Assembly (NCBI RefSeq): GCF_018531375.1
Contig: NZ_JAHBOH010000001.1
Location: 1,798,001 to 1,862,000, forward strand
Reading direction: 5' to 3'
DNA length: 64,000 nt
From: Cellulomonas fulva
GTDB lineage: Bacteria; Actinomycetota; Actinomycetes; Actinomycetales; Cellulomonadaceae
The position numbers were made by a program, and so were the translations under genes. Below, piece by piece: positions 55,568-63,949 of this stretch. The notes under the pieces are model-generated. The model made no database searches. It saw only the letters and a list, made by a program, of their open reading frames with translations, and was not told where the DNA came from. Every line of letters begins with the position of its first letter. Positions within the stretch are counted from its first letter, which is position 1.

Positions 55568-56298
55568 GCTCCGGGGCGCGCGTCCGCTGGGGCGCCGCGA
55601 CCTCGCCCGGCGGCCGCGCCGGCAACGAGGACGCACTGCTCGCGCAGGACGACGTGTTCGTCGTGGCCGACGGCATGGGCGGGCACGACGCGGGGGAGGT
55701 GGCCAGCGCGGCCGCGGTGGCCTCGCTGCGCGCGCTCGTCGGACGCGGCGCCGGTCCCGACGAGGTGCACGACGCGCTGCTCGCGGCGCACCAGGCGGTG
55801 CGTGCCGTCCCGTCGACCAGCGACCGTCGCCCGGGGACCACGGTGTCCGGTGTCGTCCTGACCGTGCACGACGGCACGCCCTGCTGGGTGGTGCTGAACG
55901 TGGGGGACTCGCGGACCTACCGGATGGCGGGAGCGGTGCTCGAGCAGGTGACGCGCGACCACTCGGAGGTCGCGGAGCTCGTCGCGGACGGGCTGCTGCT
56001 GCCCGACGAGGCGGCGCGGCACCCGTGGCGGCACGTCGTGACGCGCGTGCTGGGTGGTGGGGCGACCGCGGTCGACCCCGACGTCCTGGTGATGGCGGTG
56101 AGCCCGGGGGACCGGATGCTGGCCTGCACCGACGGGCTCACCGACGCGCTGCCGGACGCGCGCATCGAGGCCGAGCTCAAGGCCGAGCCGGACCCGCAGG
56201 CCGCCGCGGACCGGCTGGTCGCCACGGCCGTCGCCGCGGGCGCGAGCGACAACGTCACGGTCGTCGTGGTGGACGCCCAGCCGCGTCCGGCGCGCTGA
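55564..56298 (+). CDS. PP2C-type Ser/Thr protein phosphatase
   Basis: 244 residues. Metal-binding motifs of the PPM/PP2C family are visible: GNEDALL, VVADGMGGH, NVGDSRTYR, CTDGLTD and SDNVTVVVV. No membrane helix, so it is cytoplasmic. It is translationally coupled to the mycosin gene in the secretion operon, which suggests that it removes phosphates from Ser/Thr-phosphorylated parts of the system, such as ligands of the two FHA proteins. No kinase gene is in the window. Its last 44 bases overlap the 3' end of rarD on the other strand. Confidence 0.9.
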   Translation: MSSGARVRWGAATSPGGRAGNEDALLAQDDVFVVADGMGGHDAGEVASAAAVASLRALVGRGAGPDEVHDALLAAHQAVRAVPSTSDRRPGTTVSGVVLTVHDGTPCWVVLNVGDSRTYRMAGAVLEQVTRDHSEVAELVADGLLLPDEAARHPWRHVVTRVLGGGATAVDPDVLVMAVSPGDRMLACTDGLTDALPDARIEAELKAEPDPQAAADRLVATAVAAGASDNVTVVVVDAQPRPAR

Positions 56299-57259
56299 GC
56301 TCGCCGCCGTCGCCCGGTCCACGGCCGGGTCCGCTGCCGGGTCGGGCGACCGCGCCGGCACCGACCCGCCGCGCCCCGCGGCCGGCACGTAGCCCGTCGA
56401 CCGTGAGGACGGTGAGCGCGACCCACACCAGCGCGAACCCGGCCCAGCGCGCCGGCGGCATGCGCTCCCCGAGCAGCGCGACGCCGATCACGAAGTGCAT
56501 CACCGGCGTCACGTACTGCAGGAGCCCGACGACGGTGAGCGGCAGGACGCGGGCCGCGGCGTTGAACAGCAGGAGCGGGACGGACGTCAGGACCCCGGAC
56601 AGGGCGAGCAGCGCGGCGTGCCCCCATCCGTGGCCCAGGAAGGTCCCGTGCCCCTGGGCGTGCAGCACCAGCAGGAACGCGAGCGCGAGGGGCGCCAGGA
56701 CCAGCGTCTCCGCGGCGAGACCGGGTGCCGCGGCCACGCCCCGGACGCCGCGGTTCTTGATGAGCCCGTAGAGCCCGAACGACGCGGCGAGGACCAGGGC
56801 GATCCAGGGCACCTGTCCGTAGCCCACGGCCAGCACGACGACGGCGAGCGCCCCGAAGCTGAGCGCGACGACCTGCGCGCGGCGCAGCCGCTCGTGCAGC
56901 ACGGTCACCGCGAGCGTGACGGTGACGAGGGGGTTCACGAAGTACCCGAGCGAGGCGTCGACGACGCGGTCCGTCTGCACGCCGAGCACGAAGACCAGCC
57001 AGTTCGTCGCCAGCAGCACCGCGGCGAGGGCGAGGAGACCGAGGGTGCGCGGTGAGCGCAGGACGACCACGAGCTCGCGCCAGGTCCGGGTGACGGTCAG
57101 CACCGCGGCGCAGAAGACGAGCGACCACAGAGCCCGGTGCGCCACGACCTCGGCCGGGCCCGCGGGCGCCAGCACGGTGAAGTACAGCGGCAGCAGGCCC
57201 CAGAGCACGTACGCGCCCAGGCCCGCTCCGAGTCCGCGCCGCGGGTCGAGGTCCGTCAC
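56255..57259 (-). CDS. rarD: RarD-type EamA family transporter
   Basis: 334 residues with ten predicted helices. The N-terminal GLGAYVLWGLLPLYF and the LLATNWLVFVLGVQTDRVVDASLGYFVNPL block are characteristic of RarD, a drug/metabolite-superfamily permease whose substrate is not settled. A charged, Gly/Arg-rich tail of about 40 residues runs over the end of the PP2C gene. The GTG start is preceded by TAGGGT six bases upstream (57271-57266), so it is probably leaderless. Confidence 0.9.
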   Translation of the reverse strand: MTDLDPRRGLGAGLGAYVLWGLLPLYFTVLAPAGPAEVVAHRALWSLVFCAAVLTVTRTWRELVVVLRSPRTLGLLALAAVLLATNWLVFVLGVQTDRVVDASLGYFVNPLVTVTLAVTVLHERLRRAQVVALSFGALAVVVLAVGYGQVPWIALVLAASFGLYGLIKNRGVRGVAAAPGLAAETLVLAPLALAFLLVLHAQGHGTFLGHGWGHAALLALSGVLTSVPLLLFNAAARVLPLTVVGLLQYVTPVMHFVIGVALLGERMPPARWAGFALVWVALTVLTVDGLRAGRGARRVGAGAVARPGSGPGRGPGDGGELSAPDAAGRPPRRP

Positions 57260-57361
57260 CCCAGCACCCTAGGTGGGCGCTCGGACACGGACGCCGCCCG
57301 GCTCGTCGGACGGGTCTCCCCCGGGTACGGAAGTAGCCCCGACCGGTGCGCGGACGAGCGG

Positions 57362-57390
57362 TTGACGCTCCGGGCGCGCGCCCCTAGTGT
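57362..57390 (+). promoter_or_regulatory. Sigma-70-type promoter of the alpha-amylase gene
   Basis: TTGACG (57362-57367) and TAGTGT (57385-57390) are separated by 17 bases, the best promoter match in the window. The predicted start near 57397 leaves a leader of about 220 bases. The 357-base gap 57260-57616 otherwise holds the rarD promoter and the operator-like repeats below, and no gene. Confidence 0.7.
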
Positions 57391-57393
57391 CCG

Positions 57394-57434
57394 TTTGCAG
57401 CAAGTTGCCGTCGTTCTTGCGGCGGTCTTGCAGC
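57394..57434 (+). promoter_or_regulatory. Operator-like TTGCAG/CTTGC repeats at the amylase transcription start
   Basis: TTTGCAGCAAGTTGCC (57394-57409) contains the overlapping dyads TTGC-A-GCAA and GCAA-G-TTGC; CTTGC recurs at 57416-57420 and CTTGCAGC at 57427-57434. Position over the transcription start and CTTGCA-type half-sites resemble operators of LacI-family maltose/starch regulators at streptomycete amylase genes. Confidence 0.45.
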
Positions 57435-57616
57435 ACTGGAGACGCGCTCCGGGTGGCGACACCGCAGGTCGTCGCCCGGGCACCTCCTCCACGCCGGGAA
57501 CGGCGTGGCGTCTCCGGAGCGGGTCGGTCGGGTCACCGGCCGACGAACGGACGTCGCGACGGTGCGACGTCCGCGACGCCCGACGACGACGTCGGGCCCG
57601 AACCGAGGAGGACGTC

Positions 57617-59839
57617 GTGCTCTCGACCCCGAACCCCGCCCCGCCCGCACGCGAGCCCGACGCGACCGGCGCCCGCCGGGTGCTGCGCGCGGTCGCCGCG
57701 TTCGCCGTCGCGGTGCTCGCCCTGACCGGTGTCGGCACGGCCGTCACGGTCGGCGGCGCACCGCCCGCGGACGCCGCCCCGCCCGGAGCGCGCAACGTGG
57801 GCGTCAACCTCTTCCAGTGGACGTGGAACGCCATCGGCCGCGAGTGCACCGAGCACCTGGGCCCCGACGGCTACGCGTGGGTGCAGACGTCGCCGCCCAA
57901 CGAGCACCCGGTGCTCGCCGGGCAGTGGTGGACCTCCTACCAGCCGGTGAGCTACCGGATCGAGTCCAAGCTCGGCACGCGCGCGGAGTACGCCGCGATG
58001 ATCGCGACCTGCAAGGCCGCGGGCGTCGAGGTCATCGCCGACGTCGTGATCAACCACATGTCCGGCCAGACCAGCGGCACGGGCTGGGCGGGCACGGTGT
58101 TCACCGAGGAGCGGTACCCCGGTCCGGCGGGCGGCTACTCGCCCGCGGACTTCCACAGCTGCCGGACCAACATCGCGAGCTACGGCGACCGGTACCAGGT
58201 GCAGAGCTGCCGGCTCGTCGGGTTGCAGGACCTCGACACGGGCGCCGAGTACGTCCGCCAGGAGATCGCCGACTACCTCAACGACCTGATCTCGCTGGGC
58301 GTGCGCGGCTTCCGCGTGGACGCCGCCAAGCACATCGCGGCGAGCGACCTCGCCGCGATCAAGGCGAAGCTCTCCGACCAGAGCGTCTACATCGTCCAGG
58401 AGGTCATCGGCGCCGGCGGGGAGCCGGTGCAGCCCAGCGAGTACCTGGGCGTGGGCGACTCGCACGAGTTCAGCTACGCCCGCCACCTCAAGAGCGTGTT
58501 CTCCGGCGGGAACCTGACGTCGCTGCAGGGCCTGGCCGGCGCGTCGTGGCTGCTGCCCTCGGACAAGGCGGGCGTGTTCGTCGACAACCACGACACGGAG
58601 CGCAACGGCGAGACGCTGAGCTACAAGAACGGCTCGACCTACCGCCTCGCGAACGTCTTCATGCTCGCGTACCCCTACGGCTGGCCCACGGTCTACTCCG
58701 GCTACGCGTTCTCGAACAACGACGCGGGCGCCCCGCAGTCCGGCAGCGGCGAGGTGACCGACGCGGTCTGCGGCCAGGGCACCTGGACCTGCGCCCACCG
58801 CTGGAACGAGACCGCGCACCTGGTGGGCTTCCGCAACGCGGTCGCCGGGACCGCGGTCACCGGGTGGTGGGACAACGGGTACGACCAGATCGCCTTCGGC
58901 CGCGGTGACAAGGGGTACGTCGCGATCAACCGGTCCGGGAACCCGCTGACGCGCACGTTCGCGACGAGCCTGCCCGCGGGCCGGTACTGCGACGTCGTGT
59001 CCGGCTCCGCGGGCTCGTCGTGCACGGGCACTACCGTCACCGTGGACGGCGGCGGAAACGCGACCTTCACGGTGCCGGCCGCCGGCGCGGTCGCGCTGCA
59101 CGTCGCCGCCCGCCCCGGCACGACGACGAGCCCGTCGCCCACGACGAGCGCGCCGGCGGGCCAGGACACGACGGTCTACTACGCGACGACGAAGGGGTGG
59201 CCGGCGTACCGCGTCCACTACCGCGTCGGCACCGGCGCGTGGACCGCCGTCCCCGGCGTGGCGCTCACGGCGGCGTGCACCGGCTGGGTGTCCCGCACGA
59301 TCGACAACGACGGCGTGCCGATCACGGCGGCGTTCACCGACGGGGCCGGCTCGTGGGACAACAACGGGTCGCGCGACTACACGCTCACGGGTGCGGTGGC
59401 CGCGGTCTCCGGGGGGACCGTCACGACGAGCGACCCGTGCGGCGGCACCGCGACACCGACCTCGTCGCCGACCTCCACCCCGACCTCCACCCCGACCTCC
59501 ACGCCGACCGCCACGCCGTCGCCCACGGCGAGCCCGACGAGCGCGGCCTCGGCCGTGTCCTTCGGCGTCACCGCGAGCACGACGTGGGGGCAGGAGCTCT
59601 ACGTCGTGGGCGACGTCGCGGCGCTCGGCGCCTGGTCGCCGGCCCGGGCCGTGGCGCTCTCGTCGTCCGCCTACCCCGTCTGGCGGGCGTCCGTGACGCT
59701 GCCCGCGGGAACGGTCGTGCAGTACAAGTACGTCCGCAAGGACGCGTCCGGCGCGGTGACGTGGGAGAGCGGCGCGAACCGCGCCGTCACCGTGCCGGGC
59801 AGCGGCGTGCTCACGCTGCACGACACCTGGCGCGGCTGA
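57617..59839 (+). CDS. Secreted alpha-amylase (GH13) with starch-binding modules
   Basis: 740 residues. Order: signal peptide (about 1-58, cleavage near ADAAP), GH13 catalytic barrel with the nucleophile Asp235 (GFRVDAAKH), acid/base Glu262 (YIVQEVIG) and Asp326 (VDNHDTE), C-terminal beta domain (to about 498), a CBM25/X25-like starch-binding module (about 514-605: TTVYYATTKGWPAYRVHYR), a Thr/Pro/Ser linker with 12-bp repeats, and a C-terminal CBM20-type module (about 643-740: VSFGVTASTTWGQELYVVGD). It should hydrolyse internal alpha-1,4 bonds of starch outside the cell. The GTG follows GAGGAGG (57605-57611). Independent of the secretion locus; probably Sec-exported. Confidence 0.93.
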   Translation: MLSTPNPAPPAREPDATGARRVLRAVAAFAVAVLALTGVGTAVTVGGAPPADAAPPGARNVGVNLFQWTWNAIGRECTEHLGPDGYAWVQTSPPNEHPVLAGQWWTSYQPVSYRIESKLGTRAEYAAMIATCKAAGVEVIADVVINHMSGQTSGTGWAGTVFTEERYPGPAGGYSPADFHSCRTNIASYGDRYQVQSCRLVGLQDLDTGAEYVRQEIADYLNDLISLGVRGFRVDAAKHIAASDLAAIKAKLSDQSVYIVQEVIGAGGEPVQPSEYLGVGDSHEFSYARHLKSVFSGGNLTSLQGLAGASWLLPSDKAGVFVDNHDTERNGETLSYKNGSTYRLANVFMLAYPYGWPTVYSGYAFSNNDAGAPQSGSGEVTDAVCGQGTWTCAHRWNETAHLVGFRNAVAGTAVTGWWDNGYDQIAFGRGDKGYVAINRSGNPLTRTFATSLPAGRYCDVVSGSAGSSCTGTTVTVDGGGNATFTVPAAGAVALHVAARPGTTTSPSPTTSAPAGQDTTVYYATTKGWPAYRVHYRVGTGAWTAVPGVALTAACTGWVSRTIDNDGVPITAAFTDGAGSWDNNGSRDYTLTGAVAAVSGGTVTTSDPCGGTATPTSSPTSTPTSTPTSTPTATPSPTASPTSAASAVSFGVTASTTWGQELYVVGDVAALGAWSPARAVALSSSAYPVWRASVTLPAGTVVQYKYVRKDASGAVTWESGANRAVTVPGSGVLTLHDTWRG

Positions 59840-59903
59840 CCGCGCACCGCGACCGCCGGGCCGGCCTGCCTCCGGACGTGGGGTCGGCGGGCTCGGCACG
59901 GGC

Positions 59904-59939
59904 GGGTGGTGCGTGCGCGTGGAGGTGCGCGCGCCACCC
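59904..59939 (+). terminator. Hairpin terminator after the amylase gene
   Basis: A 13-bp stem with two G-T pairs (59904-59916 with 59927-59939) lies 65 bases after the stop. The remaining sequence to 60130 has no gene; TAAACT (60014-60019) is a possible -10 for fprA. Confidence 0.55.
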
Positions 59940-60130
59940 GTCCACCCCGGCCCCGGGTGTCCACGGCTGTCCGCATGCTGGCGCGGAGGCGAGGAACGGA
60001 CGTGAGGTCGTCCTAAACTGACCGGCAGCACCGCCCTGCCCGCCGCGACCCGCCCCTGGCGAGGTGCAGCGATCCCGCCCCTCGAGGGCGCGGGACGGCA
60101 GGGCCCTGGTCCCGATCGGAAGGTCCGCCC

Positions 60131-61507
60131 GTGAGCACCCCGACCCTGCGCGTCGCCGTCGTCGGCGCCGGCCCCGCCGGCATCTACGCGTCCGACATCC
60201 TGTCCAAGACCGACCTGGACGTGAGCATCGACCTGTTCGAGCGGCTCCCCGCGCCGTTCGGCCTGGTGCGCTACGGCGTGGCGCCGGACCACCCGCGCAT
60301 CAAGCAGATCATCGTCGCGCTGCACAAGGTCCTCGAGCGCGGTGACATCCGCCTGCTCGCGAACGTCGACTACGGCACCGACGTCAAGCTCGACGACCTG
60401 CGCCAGTTCTACGACGCGGTGATCTTCTCCACGGGCTCCATCCGGGACGCCGCGCTCCCGATCCCGGGCATCGAGCTGGACGGCTCCTACGGCGCCGCGG
60501 ACTTCGTGTCCTGGTACGACGGTCACCCCGACGTCCCGCGCACCTGGCCGCTCGACGACACGCAGGTCGCGGTGCTCGGGGCGGGCAACGTGGCGCTCGA
60601 CGTCGCGCGCATCCTCGCCAAGCACGCGGACGACCTGCTCCCGACCGAGGTCCCGGCGAACGTCTACGACGTCCTGAAGGCGAGCCCGATCACCGACGTG
60701 CACGTGTTCGCGCGCCGCGGGCCCGCGCAGGTCAAGTTCTCGCCGCTGGAGCTCCGCGAGCTCGGGCACGTGCCGGACGTCGACGTGATCGTGTACCCGG
60801 AGGACTTCGAGTTCGACGAGGGCTCCATGGCCGCGATCCACTCGTCGAACCAGACCAAGCAGGTCGTCAAGACCCTCACGGACTGGACGCTCAAGGAGCC
60901 CGAGGAGTTCACCGCCTCGCGCCGCATCCACCTGCACTTCCTGCACAAGCCGGCCGAGATCCTCGGCGAGGACGGCAAGGTCGTCGGGATCCGCACCGAG
61001 CGCACGGCGCTCAACGGCGACGGCAACGCGACCGGCACGGGGCAGTTCCACGACTGGCCCGTCCAGGCCGTGTACCGCGCGGTCGGCTACTTCGGCTCGC
61101 CGCTGGTCGACATCCCGTTCGACGACGTCGCAGGCGTCATCCCCAACCGCGAGGGCCGTGTGGTCGACGTCGACGGCGAGCACCTGCCCGGCGTCTACGC
61201 GACCGGCTGGATCAAGCGCGGCCCGGTGGGGCTGATCGGGCACACCAAGTCGGACGCGTCGGAGACGATCCGTCACCTCGTCGAGGACGCGCAGGCCGAG
61301 GGCTTCGTGAGCGCGACCGACCGCGACCCCGCCGCCGTGACCGAGTTCCTCACCTCGCGCGGCGTGGACGTCATCGAGTGGGGCGGCTGGGAGCTGCTCG
61401 ACGCCTACGAGCGCGGGCTCGGCGAGCCGCACGGGCGTGAGCGGGTCAAGCTGGTCCCGCGCGAGGAGATGGTCGACGTGGCGCTGGGCCGCTCCGCCGC
61501 GCGCTGA
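60131..61507 (+). CDS. fprA: FprA-type NADPH-ferredoxin reductase
   Basis: 458 residues, close to the 456 of mycobacterial FprA. FAD-binding [15 protein letters not shown] at the N-terminus and NADP-binding [15 protein letters not shown] in the middle; conserved [12 protein letters not shown] and the C-terminal [21 protein letters not shown] are typical of the adrenodoxin reductase-like family. It moves electrons between NADPH and ferredoxin in the cytoplasm. GGAAGG precedes the GTG. A strong terminator follows. Confidence 0.93.
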   Translation: MSTPTLRVAVVGAGPAGIYASDILSKTDLDVSIDLFERLPAPFGLVRYGVAPDHPRIKQIIVALHKVLERGDIRLLANVDYGTDVKLDDLRQFYDAVIFSTGSIRDAALPIPGIELDGSYGAADFVSWYDGHPDVPRTWPLDDTQVAVLGAGNVALDVARILAKHADDLLPTEVPANVYDVLKASPITDVHVFARRGPAQVKFSPLELRELGHVPDVDVIVYPEDFEFDEGSMAAIHSSNQTKQVVKTLTDWTLKEPEEFTASRRIHLHFLHKPAEILGEDGKVVGIRTERTALNGDGNATGTGQFHDWPVQAVYRAVGYFGSPLVDIPFDDVAGVIPNREGRVVDVDGEHLPGVYATGWIKRGPVGLIGHTKSDASETIRHLVEDAQAEGFVSATDRDPAAVTEFLTSRGVDVIEWGGWELLDAYERGLGEPHGRERVKLVPREEMVDVALGRSAAR

Positions 61508-61531
61508 CCGCGCGCACCACGCACCACCCGG

Positions 61532-61576
61532 GAACGGTGGTCCGTCCAGGGACGTTGCCTGGAGGGACCACCGTTC
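61532..61576 (+). terminator. Rho-independent-type terminator after fprA
   Basis: Arms of 19 bases (61532-61550 and 61558-61576) match at 18 positions around a 7-base loop, followed by TTCTTTCGCTTC, the only T-rich tail seen after a hairpin in this window. It lies 41 bases before the htpX start, so it also sits in the htpX upstream region. Confidence 0.85.
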
Positions 61577-61616
61577 TTCTTTCGCTTCCCGACGAGCACG
61601 CACAGGCAGGACACCG

Positions 61617-62501
61617 ATGACGACGCGGCACCACTTCAACGGCCTCAAGACGGCGGCGCTCTTCGGCGTCATGTGGGCCGTCCTGCTCGGACTCGGCTGG
61701 GTGCTGGGCGGGGGCACGTCGAAGTTCCTGCTCGTCTTCACGGCGCTCGGGCTCGTCGGGACGGCCGTCAGCTACTGGAACTCGGACAAGATCGCGATCC
61801 GCACCATGCAGGCCGTGCCCGTCACCGAGGCGCAGCAGCCCGCGATGTACCGCATCGTGCGCGAGCTCTCGACCCAGGCACGCCAGCCCATGCCGCGCCT
61901 GTACGTCTCGCCGACCATGGCGCCCAACGCGTTCGCCACCGGCCGCAACCCGCGCAACGCCGCGGTCTGCTGCACGGCCGGCATCCTGCAGCTGCTCGAC
62001 GAGCGCGAGCTCCGCGGGGTCCTGGGCCACGAGCTGCAGCACGTCTACAACCGGGACATCCTCACGTCGTCCGTCGCCGCCGCGGTGGCCGGCGTGATCA
62101 CCTCGCTCGCGCAGATGGCGCTGTGGTTCGGCGGGGGAGACCGGCGCGAGGGCGGCAACCCGCTCGCCGGCCTGCTGCTGCTGTTCCTGGCGCCCTTCGC
62201 CGCGATGCTGATCCAGATGGCGATCAGCCGCACGCGCGAGTACGACGCCGACGAGGACGGCGCCGCCCTGACCGGCGATCCCCTCGCGCTCGCCTCCGCG
62301 CTGCGCAAGCTGGAGAGCGGCACCAAGGCGCGCCCGCTGCCGCAGGACCAGAAGCTCGAGAACGTCTCGCACCTGATGATCGCGAACCCGTTCCGCGGCG
62401 CCGGCATGGCGCGCCTGTTCTCCACCCACCCGCCGATGGCGGACCGCATCGCACGCCTCGAGGCGCAGGCCGGCACCATCGGCGGCATCACGCGCTACTG
62501 A
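61617..62501 (+). CDS. htpX: Membrane zinc metalloprotease HtpX
   Basis: 294 residues. M48B family: the zinc motif HELQH is in [14 protein letters not shown], and the third ligand is the Glu in [13 protein letters not shown]. Helices lie at about 11-29, 32-50, 150-170 and 180-200. It degrades misfolded membrane proteins. CAGGA before the ATG is the likely ribosome site. Its place next to yajQ matches the mycobacterial order. Confidence 0.94.
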   Translation: MTTRHHFNGLKTAALFGVMWAVLLGLGWVLGGGTSKFLLVFTALGLVGTAVSYWNSDKIAIRTMQAVPVTEAQQPAMYRIVRELSTQARQPMPRLYVSPTMAPNAFATGRNPRNAAVCCTAGILQLLDERELRGVLGHELQHVYNRDILTSSVAAAVAGVITSLAQMALWFGGGDRREGGNPLAGLLLLFLAPFAAMLIQMAISRTREYDADEDGAALTGDPLALASALRKLESGTKARPLPQDQKLENVSHLMIANPFRGAGMARLFSTHPPMADRIARLEAQAGTIGGITRY

Positions 62502-62544
62502 GGACGGCGCGGGCGCGGGCGGCGGCTACCTCGGGGCCGGAGCT

Positions 62545-62584
62545 GACGAGAGGGCGCGCCCCGGCCGGGGCGCGCCCTCTCGTC
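62545..62584. terminator. Perfect 40-bp palindrome between htpX and yajQ
   Basis: Two 20-base arms are exactly complementary with no spacer, ending eight bases before the yajQ stop. It can act as a terminator in both directions. Confidence 0.8.
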
Positions 62585-62592
62585 GTCCCGCG

Positions 62593-63090
62593 TCAGCGGT
62601 AGTTCACGAACTGCAGCGCGGCGTCCACGTCGGCGCCCTTGAGCAGGGCGATCGCGGCCTGCAGGTCGTCGCGGCTCTTGCTGGTCACCCGCAGCTCGTC
62701 GCCCTGGATCTGCGTCTTGACGGTCTTGGGGCCCTCGTCGCGGATGATCTTGGCGAGCTGCTTCGCGATCTCCGTCGACAGCCCCTCCTTGATGCTCGCG
62801 GCGAGCCGGTACTCCTTGCCCGACGGCTTGGGCTCGCCGTCGCCCGTGTCGAGCGCCTTGAGCGAGATGCCGCGCTTGATGAGCTTGGACTGGAAGACGT
62901 CGAGCACCGCGAGCACCCGCTCGGAGGAGTTGGCGACCATGAGCACCGACTCCCCGCTCCAGGTGATCGACGCACCGACGCCCTTGAAGTCGTAGCGCTG
63001 CGCGATCTCCTTCGAGGCCTGGTTGAGCGCGTTGTCGACCTCCTGCCGGTCGACCTTGCTGACGACGTCGAACGACGAGTCGCTCGCCAT
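62593..63090 (-). CDS. yajQ: YajQ family nucleotide-binding protein
   Basis: 165 residues, the usual length. Family blocks: [53 protein letters not shown] and the C-terminal FVNYR. Two ferredoxin-like subdomains; members bind nucleotides, and cyclic di-GMP binding has been shown for some. The ATG follows a GGAGGGG ribosome site. Confidence 0.95.
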   Translation of the reverse strand: MASDSSFDVVSKVDRQEVDNALNQASKEIAQRYDFKGVGASITWSGESVLMVANSSERVLAVLDVFQSKLIKRGISLKALDTGDGEPKPSGKEYRLAASIKEGLSTEIAKQLAKIIRDEGPKTVKTQIQGDELRVTSKSRDDLQAAIALLKGADVDAALQFVNYR

Positions 63091-63150
63091 GTGGCACCCC
63101 TCCGATGTCCGTTCCGTGCCTGTGTCACCCGGCTGTCCACCCGTCGTTTT

Positions 63151-63178
63151 CTCGACCGGCCCCGGGTGTTGCTATCCT
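63151..63178 (+). promoter_or_regulatory. Likely promoter of tRNA-Tyr
   Basis: TATCCT (63173-63178) is a good -10. CTCGAC (63151-63156), 16 bases upstream, is a fair -35. The predicted start leaves a 5' leader of about 77 bases before the tRNA. Confidence 0.5.
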
Positions 63179-63261
63179 TCCACGGCACGCTGCGCGAGCG
63201 GCGGTCGGGATGCACGACGACCTCGTCGGCCCGGCCCCTGATCGCACGGCGGCACCACCCC

Positions 63262-63343
63262 GGCGGGTTACCCGAGTGGCCAAAGGGGGCTGACTGTAAA
63301 TCAGCTGGCAACGCCTACGGGGGTTCGAATCCCTCACCCGCCA
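63262..63343 (+). tRNA. tRNA-Tyr (GTA anticodon)
   Basis: 82 bases without encoded CCA. Acceptor arms GGCGGGT and ACCCGCC pair fully, with discriminator A at 63343. The anticodon stem GCTGA/TCAGC encloses CTGTAAA with anticodon GTA (63296-63298). The long variable arm and TTCGAAT loop fit a bacterial type II tRNA-Tyr. Confidence 0.95.
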
Positions 63344-63350
63344 CGTTGCC

Positions 63351-63378
63351 GAAGGGGCGCCCCACGGGGCGCCCCTTC
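63351..63378 (+). terminator. Hairpin terminator after tRNA-Tyr
   Basis: A perfect 13-bp stem (63351-63363 with 63366-63378) and two-base loop start seven bases after the tRNA, followed by GCTTTCCC. Confidence 0.85.
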
Positions 63379-63479
63379 GCTTTCCCATCCCGCGCCGCCC
63401 ACCCCCGCCCCCACCCGCGAGCGGTCACGCTCCGCACCCCCGCGGCCCGGGCACCCCGCCCACCCGCCCTCGCACACCT

Positions 63480-63522
63480 CACCCCCCCCACCCCGCACCC
63501 CCCACCCCCACGCCCCCCACCT
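63480..63522 (-). other. G-rich tract with quadruplex potential (minus strand)
   Basis: The plus strand has at least five runs of four to eight C separated by one to three bases, so the minus strand has matching G-runs with very short loops, the classic G-quadruplex pattern. Confidence 0.55.
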
Positions 63523-63599
63523 CCCGCGAGCGCGGACGGTGCGTGCCGAGCGCGCCCGTTGACCGTCCGCGCTCACCCGGCACCGTCCGCGCTCGCGGG
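63523..63599. repeat. Structured intergenic element, copy 1
   Basis: Perfect 20-bp outer arms (63523-63542 and 63580-63599). A second, internal match to the left arm, CCGTCCGCGCTC (63563-63574), allows an alternative hairpin, so the left arm can pair with either of two right arms. Confidence 0.8.
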
Positions 63600-63697
63600 C
63601 ACGTGCGCGCGGTTACCTGCGCGACCGCGGACCTGCGCGCCCTGACCGCTCGCCCCCCGGCACCGCCCCACCCCACCCCACCCGGGCGTGCCTCCCC

Positions 63698-63772
63698 CCG
63701 CGAGCGCGGACGGTGCGTGCCGAGCGCGCCCGTTGACGGTCCGCGCTCGACCTGTACCGTCCGCGCTCGCGG
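63698..63772. repeat. Structured intergenic element, copy 2
   Basis: Perfect 17-bp outer arms (63698-63714 and 63756-63772) and the internal competing arm GGTCCGCGCTC (63738-63748). The core from the left arm to the internal arm is nearly identical to copy 1. Confidence 0.8.
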
Positions 63773-63800
63773 TTGGTGTGCGCGCGGTTGGTGTGCGCGC
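63771..63800 (+). repeat. 15-bp tandem repeat
   Basis: Two perfect adjacent copies of GGTTGGTGTGCGCGC (63771-63785 and 63786-63800), directly after copy 2 of the structured element. Confidence 0.85.
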
Positions 63801-63874
63801 CGGGGGGTGTGCACGCGGGACTGGTGCGCGGCCGGGGGCGCGCGCGGTACGCCCCACGGCACTTCACCTCATCG

Positions 63875-63949
63875 CCGCGACTGCGGACGGTGTGTAGCGA
63901 GCGTGACTGTTGATCGTCCGCGCTCACCTCTTGCTGTCCGCGGTCGCGG
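63875..63949. repeat. Structured intergenic element, copy 3 (diverged)
   Basis: 18-base outer arms (63875-63892 and 63932-63949). Most changes relative to copies 1 and 2 keep pairing or give G-T pairs. The internal arm CGTCCGCGCTC (63915-63925) is also kept. Confidence 0.7.

Noticed and set aside
37477-56298. Prophage or integrative element
   Set aside because: No integrase, transposase, structural phage genes or attachment-site duplication next to tRNA-Tyr were seen; the contents form a coherent type VII secretion locus.
59993-60013. ECF-sigma promoter (GGAAC and CGTCC) upstream of fprA
   Set aside because: The two elements are only 11 bases apart, well short of the usual 16-18.
57533-61741. 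1402-codon minus-strand frame under the amylase, fprA and htpX genes
   Set aside because: Crosses three well-supported plus-strand genes and two hairpin terminators, with low-complexity composition and no motifs.
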